Assembly: GCA_036824245.1 (NCBI GenBank)
Contig: DAITAO010000003.1
Coordinates: 1-64,000, forward strand
DNA from: JACVRM01 sp036824245
GTDB lineage: Bacteria; Actinomycetota; Thermoleophilia; Gaiellales; Gaiellaceae
Direction of reading: 5' to 3'
DNA: 64,000 nucleotides
Position 1 is the stretch's first letter. Every line of letters starts with the position of its first letter. The translations under genes were made by a program, and so were the position numbers. The notes under the pieces were generated by a model. The model had not been told where the DNA came from, did not search any database, and worked only from the letters and a program-made list of their open reading frames with translations. Shown piece after piece: positions 35,695-44,374 of the stretch.

Positions 35695-36917
35695 CTGCGG
35701 GCGGCGACCGCGTAGTCCTGGGGACCGAAGACCACGTCGTTCAGTCGCGTCACGTTCGCGTCGAGCGCGCGCTGGGCGTCCGCGAGCTGAGGTTCCGCAG
35801 GCAGCTCGACGGGGCGCAGGCGCTCGTGCTCGGGAACCTCGCTGAGGTAGCGGATCTCGACATCTTGGAACCCGGCTTGGCGGACGAGGAATGCGAGCGT
35901 CTCCGGCACCAGGGGCTGCGAGTGCGTGAGGTCGGCGAAGTAGTGCTTCAGTGCCACGAGGGAGACCGGATTCGGCGTCTCGAGCACAAGGCGTGCGCCG
36001 GGTCGCAGCTTGGTGCCGGCGAGCGACAGAAAGCGCACGAGCGACTCGGGCGGCATGTGCTCCACCACGTGCGCACCGAAGATTCCCCCGAGAGAGGCGT
36101 CTTCGAGGCCGGCCAGCCACTCGACCGCGTCGGCCTGCTCCACGTCGAGCCCCTCACCGCGGCAGAAGGCGACCATGTCGGCATCGAGATCCACCCCGCG
36201 TGCCTCCACCCCCGCCTCGCGGAGCAATGTGAGGAACTCGCCGCGACCGCAGCCGACGTCGAGTACGGGCCCGGCGTCGCGGAAGTCATCCACGTACGGA
36301 GCCTGCCGCCGGCGGATCTCGTCGCGCCCTTCACGCATGCGGCCCTCGAATGCGAAGTAGTCGAAAGGCGCCTGCGTAGCCGGCGTCGCGCTCGGTACCT
36401 GGGCGCCGGCGCGCGGCGGAAGCGCCGCGGCCGGGCGCCGCTCGACCCGAAGCAGCCGATCCTCGAGCTCGCTGCCACGCCGCTCGAGCCGTGCACTGAG
36501 GTCGCCCGCATCGTTGACCTTCCTTCCAACCTCGTCGAGGCTCCTGTGGACGTACTCGAGGTTCCTGTGGACGTCCTCGACCTGCGCCGCCGTCCAGGCC
36601 GTCACGTCGTCAACGAGGCGAAGCGCAGCCGTGTTGAAGGCGCGTTGCTCTGCTGCAATCGGCTCGACGTACCAGCGCACGAGCTTGCGGAGGACGAGCT
36701 TCGGAGGGACGAGCACCAGTCCTCGTACCCGGCCGAGCAAGCCCGGGCGCCTGAAGAACTCACGGTCGCCGCTGACAGCGGCGAGCCGGCCTGCCTCTCG
36801 ACGTGCGGGCACCCACCCAGCCTCGGTCTCAGTCGACCCGTACTCACTCGCCGCCAGCTCTGCGCGCAGCTTCGCCAGCAGCGCGCCAACGTCGGCTTCT
36901 TCCACCTGCCCGGACAC
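35691..36917 (-). CDS. O-antigen/capsule-type methyltransferase with N-terminal coiled coil (WbdD/WsaE-like)
   Basis: 408 residues. The first 170 are helical with a coiled coil (VEDVHRNLEYVHRSLDEV, LSARLERRGSELEDRLL). The SAM domain starts with the family signature FDYFAFEGRMREGRDEIRRR, then VLDVGCGRGEFLTLLREAG, GIFGAHVVEHMPPESL, ETPNPVSLVALKHYFADLTH and PLVPETLAFLVRQAGF. Relatives methylate the terminal sugar of ABC-exported D-mannan or D-rhamnan chains and so set chain length, which suits the wzm/wzt, gmd and rmd genes in this locus. That link is inference. Confidence 0.85.
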   Translation of the reverse strand: MSGQVEEADVGALLAKLRAELAASEYGSTETEAGWVPARREAGRLAAVSGDREFFRRPGLLGRVRGLVLVPPKLVLRKLVRWYVEPIAAEQRAFNTAALRLVDDVTAWTAAQVEDVHRNLEYVHRSLDEVGRKVNDAGDLSARLERRGSELEDRLLRVERRPAAALPPRAGAQVPSATPATQAPFDYFAFEGRMREGRDEIRRRQAPYVDDFRDAGPVLDVGCGRGEFLTLLREAGVEARGVDLDADMVAFCRGEGLDVEQADAVEWLAGLEDASLGGIFGAHVVEHMPPESLVRFLSLAGTKLRPGARLVLETPNPVSLVALKHYFADLTHSQPLVPETLAFLVRQAGFQDVEIRYLSEVPEHERLRPVELPAEPQLADAQRALDANVTRLNDVVFGPQDYAVAARR

Positions 36918-36926
36918 CCCGGAATC

Positions 36927-37301
36927 CTAGGTCGCTGACGGCGGATCGGCTCGTTCGCGTGCCGCAAGCTCGTACTCGACCAAAGCGATCCGCTGTGCGA
37001 GAACGCGATTCTGGTCGGACAGCTTGGAGATCACGGTGGAGTAATGGAGCAGCACGGTGAGGATGAAGAAGGCCGCGAGCACGAACAGCGCCGACGGGGG
37101 ATAGGCGATGCCCACGAGCTCCGAGACCTCTCCCAGCAGCCCTCGCCAGAGCGAGAGGACGAGGATAACGACGGCCGTCAGGATCCAGAGCAGCGCATAG
37201 CGTTCCTGGAGCCGGCGGCGCCGGATCAGCTCGAAGATGACGAGCAGCAGCAGCACGGCGGCTGCCGCGGCGACCAGCGAGACGCGCAGAGGGGTCATCA
37301 A
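36927..37301 (-). CDS. DUF2304 family membrane protein
   Basis: 124 residues with three hydrophobic segments (SLVAAAAAVLLLLVIFELI, LLWILTAVVILVLSLW, PPSALFVLAAFFILTVLLHYS) and a C-terminal helical tail. The 'RRRLQERYALLWIL' and 'YPPSALFVLAAFFIL' blocks are diagnostic of DUF2304. This family often neighbours and probably assists dolichol-phosphate-mannose-synthase-like GT2 enzymes, here the gene directly downstream. The two overlap by four bases. Confidence 0.85.
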   Translation of the reverse strand: MMTPLRVSLVAAAAAVLLLLVIFELIRRRRLQERYALLWILTAVVILVLSLWRGLLGEVSELVGIAYPPSALFVLAAFFILTVLLHYSTVISKLSDQNRVLAQRIALVEYELAARERADPPSAT

Positions 37302-38065
37302 TCCTCCTGGGGATAACTGCGGAACAGGCCGACGAAGAGGGCAAGCAGCACTTTGCCCATGTAGACGATCGAGTAGAGGAAGGTGATCGACGACCTGCCG
37401 CTCACGCGCTCGCGCATGTGTGTCGGCACCTCGATCATGCGCAGACGGCGACGGTGGACGAGCACGGTCGCCTCCACTTCTGGGTAGTCGTGCGGATAGT
37501 CGTCGGCGAAGAGCGTGAGCGCACGACGGTTCGCGGCGCGGAAGCCCGACGTCGGGTCGGTCACGCGCCGGCCCACGATCATCGAGACGATGCGGGAGAG
37601 GATGACGATCCCGACGCGGCGTGCGAAGGGCGCGCGGTAGCCGCTCTCGCCCGCGAACCGCGTACCGACGACCAGATCAGCCTGGCCCTCGCGAATCGGC
37701 TCCAGCAACTTTGCGATCTCGCGCGGGTCGTGCTGGCCGTCAGCGTCCACTTGAACGACCACGTCAAAGCCGTGGTCGCGTGCGTACTGGTGGCCCGTCT
37801 GCACGGCGCCGCCGATGCCGACATTGAACGGCAGCCTGATCACCGTCGCGCCGGCTGCCGCAGCGATGACGGCCGTCTCGTCGCTCGAGCCGTCGTCGAT
37901 GACCACCACCTCAGCGTCCGGCTGTGCGGCCAACAGCTCCTTGATCACCGATCTGACGGAGGCCGCCTCGTTGTGAGCCGGCATGATGGCGAGCAGCCGC
38001 AGACCTACCTGGCGAGCCTCGGCGTCGCTCGACTTGAGGGCTGCTGACGTGATCGGCTGGGCCAT
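37298..38065 (-). CDS. GT2 glycosyltransferase, polyprenyl-phosphate mannose/glucose synthase type
   Basis: 255 residues from ATG 38065. LLAIMPAHNEAASVRSVIKEL, VVVIDDGSSDETA, FNVGIGGAVQTGHQYA and VVVQVDADGQHDPREI (the DxD motif) are followed by TRFAGESGY and RVTDPTSGFRAANR. This is the pattern of dolichol-/undecaprenyl-phosphate sugar synthases without C-terminal membrane helices. The product could be the lipid-linked sugar donor used by the GT-C enzymes at 29057-33438. Its partner DUF2304 gene overlaps. Confidence 0.88.
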   Translation of the reverse strand: MAQPITSAALKSSDAEARQVGLRLLAIMPAHNEAASVRSVIKELLAAQPDAEVVVIDDGSSDETAVIAAAAGATVIRLPFNVGIGGAVQTGHQYARDHGFDVVVQVDADGQHDPREIAKLLEPIREGQADLVVGTRFAGESGYRAPFARRVGIVILSRIVSMIVGRRVTDPTSGFRAANRRALTLFADDYPHDYPEVEATVLVHRRRLRMIEVPTHMRERVSGRSSITFLYSIVYMGKVLLALFVGLFRSYPQED

Positions 38066-38124
38066 CGACGCCGCTACGTTAGCGTGGCGGCACACCGACA
38101 CTCGTCCAGCGGTGTCTGGAACTC

Positions 38125-38154
38125 GCAGAATCTCGCGCTACTCCGGGATTCTGC
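38125..38154. repeat. 8-bp inverted repeat in the spacer before the GT2 gene
   Basis: gcagaatc and gattctgc lie 14 bases apart, about 60 bases upstream of the ATG at 38065, in the only sizeable gap (180 bases) of this minus-strand run. It may be a terminator for the upstream gene or an operator. There is no T-run. Confidence 0.3.
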
Positions 38155-38245
38155 GGCGGTCAGGCGCCCAGGAGTGCAGCCGGCGGCTGATCCTCTCTGC
38201 TTCGGCTGACAGCCGGCGATCTCGAGGGCTTCGTGGCCCGGGAGC

Positions 38246-39298
38246 TCAGACGAGCTTCCGAGCGACCGACCAGTACGCGGACAGGAGGCGGTTAGCCGCG
38301 CTGATCGGACCCGGAACCGGTACGTGCACGGGGTCGATCACGGGTGTAAGCAGACGAATCAGTTCGCGGTCCGACACCCGTCGGAGCGCCTGCGTGCCGC
38401 GCCGCCGCTCCCGCAGCCAGCCCACATGCCGAATGAGCCATGCCCATCCGGCGACCTTTTCGCGCGTCCAACCCTCGCGGACGGCCAGCGTAAGCGTCGC
38501 CAGCTCTCCGGCGATCAGCACCGGTGCGACAGCGGCCAGGAGCCGGGGAGAGTACGCGGACAGCACGAAGATCAGCCGGTTGCGCTCGAGGAGATAGCGC
38601 TTCTGCGGGTTCCTGCCGAACTCGTACTCGTGGTAGACGTCGGCACGCGGGTCGACGACGATGCGCAGCCCGCGCAGCCGGGCGCGCCAGGCCAGCTCGA
38701 GATCCTCCTGGTACATGAACAACTCCTCGAGGAAGCCGCCCAGCTCCAGGAAGAGATCACGGCGAATCGCCATCGCCGCCCCGCTCGGGTAGGTGACCTC
38801 CCGTACCTCGTCGATGCTGTCCACCGGCTCGCCATAACCGCCCGCCCAGGCGATGCCGCTGATGTGCAGGACGTTGCCGCTGGAGTTCAGGCGATCTGGC
38901 TCGTCGAGCAGGCGCAGCCGCGCCATGGCGATGGCGATCGAGCGGTCCTCCAGTGTCTCGGCAAGCCGCGCCAAAGCCCCCGGGGCGACGACGGTGTCGG
39001 GGTTGAGGAAGACGAGCACGTCGCCGCTTGCCTCGCGGGCACCGGCGTTGCCGCCTCCCGCATAGCCGAGGTTCCGCCCGGAGTCGATCACGCGCACGAA
39101 GGGCAGCCGGGCGGCACGGCGCACCTCTTCGGTCTCGCGTCCGTTATTGACCAACAGGACCTCGGCGCCTTCGTGAGCAACCGAGTCGAGAAAGCGAAGC
39201 AGCGAGGAGCCGCTGTTGTACGCGACCGTGATCACCGACATCCCTGCGGCCGGTGCGGGAGCACCACCCGACTCGACTTGGCTGAAACCGGCACTCAC
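38246..39298 (-). CDS. GT2 glycosyltransferase (rhamnosyltransferase-like)
   Basis: About 350 residues from GTG 39298, or 331 from ATG 39241, where MSVITVAYNSGSSLLRF begins. RNLGYAGGGNAGAREASGDVLVFLNPDTVV gives the GT-A nucleotide-binding and NPD motif. SGAAMAIRRDLFLELGGFLEELFMYQEDLELAWRARLRG is the acceptor-side ED motif. RYLLERNRLIFVLSAYS and hydrophobic C-terminal helices suggest membrane association. It is divergent from the HAD gene at 39386. Confidence 0.88.
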   Translation of the reverse strand: MSAGFSQVESGGAPAPAAGMSVITVAYNSGSSLLRFLDSVAHEGAEVLLVNNGRETEEVRRAARLPFVRVIDSGRNLGYAGGGNAGAREASGDVLVFLNPDTVVAPGALARLAETLEDRSIAIAMARLRLLDEPDRLNSSGNVLHISGIAWAGGYGEPVDSIDEVREVTYPSGAAMAIRRDLFLELGGFLEELFMYQEDLELAWRARLRGLRIVVDPRADVYHEYEFGRNPQKRYLLERNRLIFVLSAYSPRLLAAVAPVLIAGELATLTLAVREGWTREKVAGWAWLIRHVGWLRERRRGTQALRRVSDRELIRLLTPVIDPVHVPVPGPISAANRLLSAYWSVARKLV

Positions 39299-39385
39299 GA
39301 ACGGCCGCAGCGTACGGGTGAGCGCATCCTCCTCGCGTCGATGCCGGAGCGACGCGTGCGATCCATGGAAGGATTGGGCCCGGAC

Positions 39386-40120
39386 ATGGTGCAGGCAGTC
39401 ACCTTCGACTTCTGGAACACGCTGATGTGGGAGGAGCCCGGGTCGCTGAAGGAGAAGCGGCTCGAGGTGTGGGCCGGCACGCTCGCGGAGCTCGGTGGCG
39501 TGGTCGACTCGGTTCAGCTCGAGCGGGCGCACGACGCCGCGCACGAGGAGTACGTCGCATCCTGGACCGCCGGCCATCAGTTCCGAGTCGAGGAGGCCGT
39601 GAAGCACATGCTCGACCAACTCGACGGCGAGCTCACGGACGACGCCGAGCGGGCGCTCATCGACGGGTTCAGCGAGGCGGGTCGACGCGCCGCGGTCCAC
39701 CCGAGCGGCGCCGTGCACGAGTGCCTCGAGGCCCTGAAGGCCGCCGGCGTGCGCATCGGGATCATCTGCGACATTGGCCTGACGCCCTCCGGTGTGGTGT
39801 GCGAGCTGCTTGATCGCCACGAGCTCGGAGGCTTCTTCGACGGCATGTCGTTCTCGGACGAAGTCGGCCACTACAAGCCGTCCCGGGCGATCTTCGAGCA
39901 CGCGCTCGCGAGTCTGGGCGGAATTCCGCCTGAGCGCGCAGCACATGTGGGCGACCGCCGCCGGACCGATGTCGGCGGGGCGATCGCGATCGGCATGACC
40001 GCCGTCCGCTACAACGGCATCTATGAGGACGAGGCCATCCGCGCCCCCGAGGCGGAGATCGTGGTGGCGGACCTGGCGGAACTCCCGTCACTGCTCGGCG
40101 TTGCCGAGCTGAGCCGATGA
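39386..40120 (+). CDS. HAD-superfamily phosphatase, candidate KdsC substitute
   Basis: 244 residues from ATG 39386 (ATG 39365 also in frame). Motif I is VTFDFWNTL, where the second Asp of DxD is Trp, as in some haloacid-dehalogenase relatives. A helical cap follows, then motif II IGIICDIGLTP, the motif III Lys in GHYKPSRAIFEHAL, and the motif IV Asp in AAHVGDRRRTDVGGA. The ATGA overlap with kdsD, and the absence of a recognisable kdsC in a locus with kdsD, kdsA and kdsB, suggest it dephosphorylates Kdo-8-phosphate. That is inference; it is longer than KdsC and has a C1-type cap. Confidence 0.8.
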   Translation: MVQAVTFDFWNTLMWEEPGSLKEKRLEVWAGTLAELGGVVDSVQLERAHDAAHEEYVASWTAGHQFRVEEAVKHMLDQLDGELTDDAERALIDGFSEAGRRAAVHPSGAVHECLEALKAAGVRIGIICDIGLTPSGVVCELLDRHELGGFFDGMSFSDEVGHYKPSRAIFEHALASLGGIPPERAAHVGDRRRTDVGGAIAIGMTAVRYNGIYEDEAIRAPEAEIVVADLAELPSLLGVAELSR

Positions 40121-41115
40121 CGGACTCCGCCACCCACGATCCGCAGATCGACTCCTCGTCCGCGGCCGAGCTCCTGCGCCACGAGGCCGACGCTATCGCG
40201 GCCGCCGCCGACCGCCTCGACCTCGAGCAGTTCTCGCGCGCAGTCGACATCCTCGCCCGCTGTACGGGCGCCGTGACCACGACGGGTGCCGGTACGTCGG
40301 GCATCGTCGCGCGCAAGATCGCCGCGACACTCACGAGCACCGGCACCTCGGCCCAGTTCGTGCACCCCACGGACGCCCTGCACGGCGGGCTGGGAGTCAT
40401 CGGGCGCCAGGAAGTGGTCGTCGCCGTGAGCAACAGCGGCGAGACCGAGGAGATCTCGGCGCTGCTGCCCTACCTGCGCAGCCGAGAGGTCAACATCATC
40501 GCCATCGTCGGCAACTTCGATTCCACGCTCGCGCGGGAGGCCGCCGTGGCGCTGGACGCGTTCGCCGAGCGGGAGGCAGGGCCGCACGGCCTCGTGCCGA
40601 CTGCCAGCGTGGCGGTGGCGCTCGCCATCGGCGACGCGCTGGCGCTCACCGTCATGGAGGTGAAGGGGATCACGCGGGATGCCTTTGCCGCCAACCACCC
40701 GTCCGGGAGGCTCGGGCGCCGCCTGACGCTGCGCGTCCGGGACGTCATGCACGCCGGAGACGAGCAGCCGACGATCGGCCCGGAGACGCCGTTCCTCGAC
40801 GTGGTCAGCGCCATCACCAACGGCGGGCTGGGTGCCGTGAACATCGTCGGAGACGACGGCCAACTGCTCGGGATCATCACGGACGGAGACCTCCGCCGCA
40901 CGCTGCAGCGCTGCGAGCCTGCGCAGCTGGGCGAGCTTCGTGCAGAGGAGGTCATGACGCGCGAGCCCGTCCTGACAACACCCGATGCGATGGCCTACGA
41001 AGCGCTCAGGCTGATGGAGGATCGCCCCTCGCAGATCGCGGTTCTCCCGGTGATAGAGGACGGGCGCTCGGTAGGCCTCGTCCGGCTCCACGACCTCGTG
41101 CGGATCGGGTTGTAG
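40117..41115 (+). CDS. kdsD: Arabinose-5-phosphate isomerase
   Basis: 332 residues: an N-terminal SIS domain (VTTTGAGTSGIVARKIAATLTSTGTSAQFVHP, VVAVSNSGETEEISALLPYL, ANHPSGRLGRRL) and two C-terminal CBS domains (RVRDVMHAGDEQPTI, LGIITDGDLRRTL, EVMTREPVLTTPDAMA). This SIS-CBS-CBS layout and the HPSGRLGRRL stretch define KdsD/KpsF, which makes D-arabinose-5-phosphate from ribulose-5-phosphate for Kdo. It is coupled to the HAD gene by ATGA. kdsB and kdsA are 6 kb downstream on the same strand. Confidence 0.92.
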   Translation: MTDSATHDPQIDSSSAAELLRHEADAIAAAADRLDLEQFSRAVDILARCTGAVTTTGAGTSGIVARKIAATLTSTGTSAQFVHPTDALHGGLGVIGRQEVVVAVSNSGETEEISALLPYLRSREVNIIAIVGNFDSTLAREAAVALDAFAEREAGPHGLVPTASVAVALAIGDALALTVMEVKGITRDAFAANHPSGRLGRRLTLRVRDVMHAGDEQPTIGPETPFLDVVSAITNGGLGAVNIVGDDGQLLGIITDGDLRRTLQRCEPAQLGELRAEEVMTREPVLTTPDAMAYEALRLMEDRPSQIAVLPVIEDGRSVGLVRLHDLVRIGL

Positions 41116-41119
41116 CGAC

Positions 41120-41932
41120 GTGCGGCGACCATCCATCCGCTGGCTGGGACGGCCGACGCTGCAGGAGCGCTACGGCGAGGGCCGCACGAAAGCACCGCTG
41201 GTCGAGCGGCTCAGCGACCGAGACCTCAAGCGGCTCAACGAGCTCCTGCCGTGGCGGTGCTTTACCGTGGATTCCGGCGGCCGGCCGTTCGGCGGAGTCG
41301 CGTGGCACGGAAAGCGGGTCGCCCCGGAACCGGTCCCTGATCGCCGCATCGAGCTCTTCCACGAGCGCTTCGATCTCTCCGACAAGCACGTGCTGGAGGT
41401 CGGCTGCTTCGAAGGTGTGCACACAATCGCCCTGTGCCAGCGCGCGAAGCAGGTCACGGCGATCGACGGACGCGTCGAGAACGTTGTGAAAACGATCGTG
41501 CGCTGTGCATTCTTCGACGCGCGTCCCCGCGTCTTCACCTATGACGTGGAAGGAGCCGACGGCCGCGAAGAGCTGCTCAGCGCCGACCTTTGCCATCACG
41601 TCGGCGTCCTCTACCACCTGGATGACCCGGTCACGCACCTGCGGCGTCTCGGTGCATGGGTCTCGCGCGGCCTGATGCTCGACACGCACTTCGCGCGGGA
41701 CGGCGATGCCACCGATGTGTACGAGGTGGCGGGACAGCCGTTCCGCTTCCGACGCTATGAGGAGATCGGGCGCGGGGACGTGTTCTCGGGCATGCGTCCG
41801 ACCTCGAAATGGCTTCGGCTGGATGACATCGTCGATCTTCTCAGGGCGGCCGGATTCGGTGCGGTCGATATCGTCGAGGTTCGAGAGGAGCGCAACGGAG
41901 CACGAGTCTTGCTCTTTGCCGACCGCAGTTGA
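41120..41932 (+). CDS. SAM-dependent methyltransferase
   Basis: 270 residues from GTG 41120, four bases after the kdsD stop. HVLEVGCFEGVHTIALCQRAKQVTAIDGR contains motif I and the acidic ribose-binding Asp. VGVLYHLDDPVTHLRRLGAWV and GLMLDTHFARDG follow. The N-terminal 75 residues (LQERYGEGRTKAPLVERLSDRDLKRLNELLPW) are helical. It probably modifies a sugar of the glycan; the substrate is not assignable. Confidence 0.8.
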   Translation: MRRPSIRWLGRPTLQERYGEGRTKAPLVERLSDRDLKRLNELLPWRCFTVDSGGRPFGGVAWHGKRVAPEPVPDRRIELFHERFDLSDKHVLEVGCFEGVHTIALCQRAKQVTAIDGRVENVVKTIVRCAFFDARPRVFTYDVEGADGREELLSADLCHHVGVLYHLDDPVTHLRRLGAWVSRGLMLDTHFARDGDATDVYEVAGQPFRFRRYEEIGRGDVFSGMRPTSKWLRLDDIVDLLRAAGFGAVDIVEVREERNGARVLLFADRS

Positions 41933-41958
41933 ACGCCGTGCCGCTGACGATCTAGGCG

Positions 41959-42789
41959 ATGGTGCTCTCGCGCTTCAAAAGGTCTAAACGTGAGCCGTGG
42001 CCCTCCGACCGACGGGTGCGGTTCGTCACATCTTTCAACGACGTCTTCTATGAAGCGAGCGGGAGGCGCTGCATAGAGACATTTCGCGAGCAGAATCCTT
42101 CGTACGAGATCTGGGCGTACATCGAGGCGGGGGACCGCGATCGCATTGCGGATCTCGAACAAGAGGTCTCGGCCATGGGTGCAACGGTCGTGTCACTTGC
42201 CAACCTGTCTCTGCTTCCCGAATTCCTCGAAATCGCGCGCGACGTCATCCCACGTGAGTTCGGCGGCGACGCGCCTCCCGAGATGTTTCCCGGCGAAGGT
42301 CCGCAGACGGGCGACGTGTGGTTCCGAAAGAACATGTTTCGCTGGTTCCGCAAGATCGTCGCGCTCGAGCACGCTTCGACCGGGTTCGAAGAGGTTTTGT
42401 TCTGGATGGACTGTGATTGCTTCAGCAAGGCGCCACTTCCCCTGTCAGTGATCGAGGCTGCCTTCCGCGATGCCGGCGTGATCCGCATGAGGGCGAACCG
42501 AAAGCACACGGAAACAGGGCTGGTCGGCTACGACCTGGCGCGGCCGGGCGTCCGCGAGCTGTTGGCCGCCATGAAGGAGCATTACCTCTCTCGCCGGTTC
42601 GAGCGCTATCCGCGCTGGGACGACTGCATCACCCTCGACCTCTGCCTCGATCGTCCCGACGCACCCAGGTCACGCGACATTGCCAGGCGTGCGGTCGGTA
42701 ACGCAGACGTGTTGCCGACCACCGTCTTCGCCCCGTATCTCGAACACGAAAAGGGACTCCACAGCAGGAAGCTCGGGCTCGTGCGCTAA
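41959..42789 (+). CDS. Probable glycosyltransferase with DxD motif, family not recognised
   Basis: 276 residues. RVRFVTSFNDVFYEASGRRCIETF starts like capsule glycosyltransferases that scan for a saccharide ladder. A long middle (LEQEVSAMGATVVSLANL) leads to FRWFRKIVALEHA and then VLFWMDCDCFSKAPL, a clear DxD metal/nucleotide-sugar motif. HTETGLVGYDLARPG and WDDCITLDLCLD suggest the acceptor side, and the C-terminus is EHEKGLHSRKLGLVR. There is no signal peptide or membrane segment. The pattern is GT-A-like; assignment to GT8/GT32-like families is only a guess. Confidence 0.65.
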   Translation: MVLSRFKRSKREPWPSDRRVRFVTSFNDVFYEASGRRCIETFREQNPSYEIWAYIEAGDRDRIADLEQEVSAMGATVVSLANLSLLPEFLEIARDVIPREFGGDAPPEMFPGEGPQTGDVWFRKNMFRWFRKIVALEHASTGFEEVLFWMDCDCFSKAPLPLSVIEAAFRDAGVIRMRANRKHTETGLVGYDLARPGVRELLAAMKEHYLSRRFERYPRWDDCITLDLCLDRPDAPRSRDIARRAVGNADVLPTTVFAPYLEHEKGLHSRKLGLVR

Positions 42790-42817
42790 GGGCCGCCGCG
42801 CTACGGTCCCCCGCTCA

Positions 42818-44296
42818 ATGAGCGGGTCTGACCACCCCGAGGGAGCTGCTACCGGCGACGTCTTGGATGCCGCGGACGCGGGCGCCAAGGTCATCCGCGG
42901 CGGGACCGTGCGGGCGCTCGGGTTCTTCGGGGGACGCCTGCTGACGCTGCTGTCGGCGCCGCTACTGCTGCGCCATCTCGGCCTCGTCGGCTTCGGCGGC
43001 TACGCGGCCGTGCAGTCCCTGATCGGAATCGCCGCCATCTCGTCGGAGGCCGGCCTCACCGTCGTTGGCGTCCGCGAGCATTCGGTCCGCGACGAGCACG
43101 GGCGCGCCCGACTCATGCGCGCGCTCCTGACGCTCCGATTCGGTTTGTCGCTCATCGGAGCCCTGGCGGCGGTGGGATTCGCCGTGCTCGCAGGCTACTC
43201 GACGTCCCTCGTCCTCGGGACCGTCCTGGGCGGTGTCGGGCTTGTCCTGCTCTTACTTCAGCAGGGATACACGGTTCCTCTCGCGGCCGAGCTTCGCTTC
43301 GGCGCGATCGCCGCCCTGGACTTCCTGCGCCAAGCGCTCACGGCGGCAGCCATCGTGGCGCTCGTCGCAGTGGGGGCCTCGGTCACGGCATTTCTCGCCG
43401 TGTCGATTCCGGTGGGCATCGTCGTCGGTGCCGTCACTCTGTTCGCGCTTCGCGGCAATCTGACGCTGCGCGCGAGCACCGACCTCGCGGAGTTGCGCTA
43501 CATCGCCGGCGAGGCGTTCGCCGTCGCCGGCGCGACCATCCTCGCCTCGATCTTCTACCGCCTGGCGATCGTGATGATGTCCGTCCTGTCGACGGGGGAG
43601 GAGACCGGCTACTTCGCAGCCTCTCAGCGCGTCATCGAGGTGCTCTTACCCCTCGTTGCGCTGGCCAATTCGGTGACGTTCCCTGTCCTTTCGCGGGCGG
43701 CGGAGACCGCGGTCGCGCGGCTGGCGTACGGGCTGCAACAAGTCTTCAACGTGAACGTGATCCTCGGAGGATGGACGGCGTTGATGCTTCTGCTGGGGGC
43801 CGAGCCCATCATCTCCTTTCTCGGTGGGTCGGAGTTCGAGCGGGCGGTTCCGGTGCTGCGGATCCTGGCAGTCGGCGTCGCCGCCACGTTCCTGGCCGCG
43901 GGCTGGGGAACGGCGCTGATCGCCCTGCGCGCCCAGCGAGCCCTCTTCTGGGCGACCGCTGTCGGCGTGGGAGTGGGCGTGTCGCTCACGGCGGTGCTGG
44001 CTCCTGCCGAGGGCGCGCAGGGAACAGCGCTGGCGGTAACGATCAGCGAGGGCGTCCGCGCGATCACGACGGGCGTGGCGTTGATGCGCGTGCGGGCCCA
44101 GCTCCGGCCTCGTCTCACCGTGCTTCCGAAGTTGGTCGTCGCGCTGGGGCTCGCCGGCGCGATGGGACTGATAGGGATCAGCCCCATTCTCGCCTGCCTA
44201 CTCGCCAGCGGCATTTACTTCGGTCTACTCGCGCTCACAGGCGCGCTTCCACCGGAGCTGTGGGGAGCGCTCCGCCCGCGCGGAAAAGGCCGGTAG
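42818..44296 (+). CDS. Wzx-like polysaccharide flippase (MATE/MOP superfamily)
   Basis: 492 residues with about 12-14 hydrophobic segments. The N-terminus AKVIRGGTVRALGFFGGRLLTLLSAPLLLRHLG is the typical first helix of O-antigen/teichuronic translocases. LAELRYIAGEAFAVAGATILASIFYRLAIVMM and FAASQRVIEVLLPLVALANSVTFPVLSRA match the second half. It would flip lipid-linked oligosaccharide units, a route distinct from the wzm/wzt exporter in the same locus. ATG 42818 is used because the longer frame overlaps the upstream gene. No Wzy polymerase was recognised. Confidence 0.85.
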   Translation: MSGSDHPEGAATGDVLDAADAGAKVIRGGTVRALGFFGGRLLTLLSAPLLLRHLGLVGFGGYAAVQSLIGIAAISSEAGLTVVGVREHSVRDEHGRARLMRALLTLRFGLSLIGALAAVGFAVLAGYSTSLVLGTVLGGVGLVLLLLQQGYTVPLAAELRFGAIAALDFLRQALTAAAIVALVAVGASVTAFLAVSIPVGIVVGAVTLFALRGNLTLRASTDLAELRYIAGEAFAVAGATILASIFYRLAIVMMSVLSTGEETGYFAASQRVIEVLLPLVALANSVTFPVLSRAAETAVARLAYGLQQVFNVNVILGGWTALMLLLGAEPIISFLGGSEFERAVPVLRILAVGVAATFLAAGWGTALIALRAQRALFWATAVGVGVGVSLTAVLAPAEGAQGTALAVTISEGVRAITTGVALMRVRAQLRPRLTVLPKLVVALGLAGAMGLIGISPILACLLASGIYFGLLALTGALPPELWGALRPRGKGR

Positions 44297-44374
44297 GGCG
44301 CCGCCCCGGCACGTTCGGGTGGCTGCCCGGGGGGCCGCAGGCCCGCGGATAAGGGAGAGCTATAGTGGCCGCCG

